This document shows positions 31,091 to 32,381 of a stretch of DNA of 32,381 nt, piece after piece; the first letter of the stretch is position 1, and the number at the start of each line of letters is the position of its first letter. Origin of the DNA: JBEGTT01 sp041179245 (GTDB taxonomy: Bacteria; Pseudomonadota; Gammaproteobacteria; Burkholderiales; Rhodocyclaceae); assembly GCA_041179245.1 (NCBI GenBank), contig JBEGTT010000188.1, forward strand, positions 1-32,381, written 5' to 3'. Made by a program: the position numbers and the translations under genes. The notes beneath the pieces are model-generated. The model did no database searches and was not told the origin of the DNA. It was given only the letters and a program-made list of their open reading frames with translations.

Positions 31091-31117
31091 GAAAGGAGCC
31101 TTCGTGGCTCCTTTCTT
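31091..31117 (+). terminator. Rho-independent terminator of the atp operon
   Basis: GAAAGGAGCC (31091-31100) and GGCTCCTTTC (31106-31115) form a perfect 10-bp stem with a TTCGT loop, followed by TT and a T-containing tail. It lies 30 bases after the atpC stop. On the other strand the tail is not T-rich, so it mainly serves the atp transcript. Confidence 0.88.
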
Positions 31118-31184
31118 ACGTTTGGGAATAGATCAAAATATACTGAAGTAGCTAAGCGAGAAGGTTGATTACTCAGTAATGAGG

Positions 31185-32111
31185 TCAAATCTCAGTCAGA
31201 TAAACGGCTAATGCAGGAATGGTGAGCATAGAGAGTAGCGTTCCGGCCGATATTTGCCACGCAACACTATTCCCATCACCGCCCATACGTGTTGCAAGAA
31301 TGAACGCTGATGAGGCGGTTGGTAAGCCCGAAAAAAGAACGACAATGGCGTAGTTTAAGCCACTCAGCCCCAGAAAATGGCCAACGATAATGGCTGTTAA
31401 CGGCATTGCTATCAGCTTTACTAGTAAGTACCAAGTTGCTAAGCCATAGCTACTTAGCTGTTTTTGTCGATCTAGTCGCAAAGCAGCACCCACTGCTAGC
31501 AAACCCAATGCAATTGAAGCATCAGCTAATCGCCCCAAAAAATTTTGGGCGGGAGCCGGGGCTGTGAACCCGGCGATATTAAGGAGGAGCCCAAGCAGTG
31601 TTCCCCAAATTAGCGGGTTTCTGAGTAGCTCCTTAAAAACACCGGCTTCAGCGTGGCGAGCAAGCATCCACACAGCGGTAACATTCACCCAAGGGACGCA
31701 TACGCCCAAGATTAAGCCCATCAGGGCAATTCCGGGCGTGCCAAATAGCATCCCAGCTACCGCGAGTCCAATATAGGAGTTAAAACGAAAGCCGCACTGA
31801 AATAGAGAGGCAAACACAAGTGGGTTAAGTTCAGAAGTTTCGCCGCGTACAGATGCAATGAGGCGTGGAGAAAACGACAACAACATCCCCGTGATCAGGC
31901 TTGCTGCCGCGGTCAAAATAACGGGGGCTGCAGAAGAAAAATCTAAATGCGCCCTTAGCATTGCATGCAAAAGCAAGGCGGGGAAAAAAATGAAATAAAC
32001 CAGCTTCTCCACGCCGCCCCAGAAATGGTCACCAAGGTGCATCCAGCGTCGTAATCCTGTGCCTAAGAGAATTAAGGCAAAGTCCGGCAATAGCAGGAAT
32101 GCGGTGTTCAA
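31185..32111 (-). CDS. AEC family (auxin efflux carrier-like) permease
   Basis: A 308-residue polytopic inner-membrane transporter of the AEC family, with hydrophobic segments throughout. Family features are FFPALLLHAMLR near 43-54, FRFNSYIGLAVAGMLFG (about 108-124), the central loop KELLRNPLIWGTLLGLLLN (about 160-178), and the C-terminal GLPTASSAFILATRMGGD. Bacterial AEC proteins export or import small organic acids or amino-acid derivatives; the substrate here cannot be told. The start is TTG 32111, supported by AAGGA six bases upstream; the next in-frame ATG is at residue 24, inside the conserved region. It converges on the atp operon and lies 32 bases after a truncated gene on the same strand. 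Confidence 0.85.
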   Translation of the reverse strand: MNTAFLLLPDFALILLGTGLRRWMHLGDHFWGGVEKLVYFIFFPALLLHAMLRAHLDFSSAAPVILTAAASLITGMLLSFSPRLIASVRGETSELNPLVFASLFQCGFRFNSYIGLAVAGMLFGTPGIALMGLILGVCVPWVNVTAVWMLARHAEAGVFKELLRNPLIWGTLLGLLLNIAGFTAPAPAQNFLGRLADASIALGLLAVGAALRLDRQKQLSSYGLATWYLLVKLIAMPLTAIIVGHFLGLSGLNYAIVVLFSGLPTASSAFILATRMGGDGNSVAWQISAGTLLSMLTIPALAVYLTEI

Positions 32112-32143
32112 GAGCTATCCTTGGTTTGCAAAATCAAAACAAA

Positions 32144-32381
32144 TCACGGGCGAATAGAAGAAGGTGCTCCAGTTTCTACCTGTGTAGGCGGTGGTGCAAC
32201 AACGCCTGTCCCGGCACCAACAGCTTGCTCTGCCATCATTTTGTTAGCCATATAGCGAACCATTGATGGACCGGCACCGTAGAGCATTGCCAATGAAGCA
32301 AGCAGGCAGATTGCGCCGGCAGCGAGTTGGCGGCCCGTTTTTAGGTGATCCTCCTTGTGGCGGAAGCAAAAAAAGATTCCC
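32144..32381 (-). CDS. C-terminal part of an unrecognised membrane protein (cut by the window end)
   Basis: An open frame enters at the right edge (first full codon at 32380) and stops at TGA 32146-32144, giving at least 78 residues. It starts in charged sequence (FCFRHKEDHLKTGRQ), has one membrane segment (LAAGAICLLASLAMLYGAG), and ends in a Pro/Ala/Val-rich tail (VGAGTGVVAPPPTQVE). I do not recognise a family. The shape suggests a single-pass protein with a short low-complexity periplasmic end, but the N-terminal part is unseen. No start codon is visible inside the window at a position with a good ribosome binding site. Confidence 0.5.
   Translation of the reverse strand, partial: GIFFCFRHKEDHLKTGRQLAAGAICLLASLAMLYGAGPSMVRYMANKMMAEQAVGAGTGVVAPPPTQVETGAPSSIRP

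Noticed and set aside
32349..32364. Resemblance of AGGAGGATCACC (minus strand) to the 3' end of 16S rRNA
   Set aside because: The order of the blocks differs from the true GGATCACCTCCTT end, the match is short, and an open frame runs through it.
1..32381. tRNA, rRNA, CRISPR repeats, transposase genes, phage structural genes
   Set aside because: None seen; nearly all of the window is accounted for by the genes listed, and the spacers are too short.

Overview
The window looks like the chromosome of a Gram-negative betaproteobacterium; I cannot settle the family. It carries LptD/SurA/LptM outer-membrane biogenesis genes, UbiX, a ThrH-type phosphatase, a DHBP synthase fused to a degenerate GTP cyclohydrolase II domain, an anabolic AmgK/MurU cell-wall recycling pair, and a complete nine-gene F-type ATP synthase operon. 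Most of it is densely packed housekeeping DNA. I see no tRNA, rRNA, CRISPR array or insertion sequence.

Region 1 (1-1830) is the only clearly accessory part. A small glycine/alanine-rich, probably membrane-active protein (minus strand) faces a small XRE-type regulator (plus strand) across a 137-bp divergent spacer holding a palindrome and a long bulged inverted repeat. Next to them is the wreck of a GSU2403-type nucleotidyltransferase-fold gene, in which three recognisable pieces survive in different frames with the pieces between them deleted.

Region 2 (1831-9770, all minus) reads as one eight-gene transcription unit, lptD-surA-pdxA-rsmA-rapZ-NusG_II-Gx-ubiX, with overlaps or gaps of no more than about 10 bp throughout. 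It begins like the E. coli lptD-surA-pdxA-rsmA operon. Where apaGH would follow, it has rapZ, a NusG domain II protein, a Gx/HepS-I-like membrane protein and ubiX.

Region 3 (9814-12904, plus) is divergent from lptD: amgK-murU-pepP, covering MurNAc recycling to UDP-MurNAc plus proline aminopeptidase. Its 3' end overlaps ribE. Region 4 (12896-15039, minus) is thrH-purU-ribE. Region 5 (15118-17993) has an M23 peptidase and dciA head to head, then rpiA, yggX and an orphan receiver protein.

Region 6 (18064-22075, plus) is ribBX-ribH-nusB-thiL plus a DUF455 ferritin-like gene. Region 7 (22076-23990) has cyaY divergent from lptM-lysA. Region 8 (24074-31117, plus) is atpIBEFHAGDC, with a structured leader and a strong terminator. 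The window ends with an AEC-family permease and the 3' end of an unrecognised membrane protein, both minus.

No clearly new multi-gene system stands out. The best candidates for a second look are the regulator/glycine-zipper pair at the left end, the NusG_II-Gx pair embedded in an envelope/quinone operon, and the reduced-cysteine LptD together with LptM.
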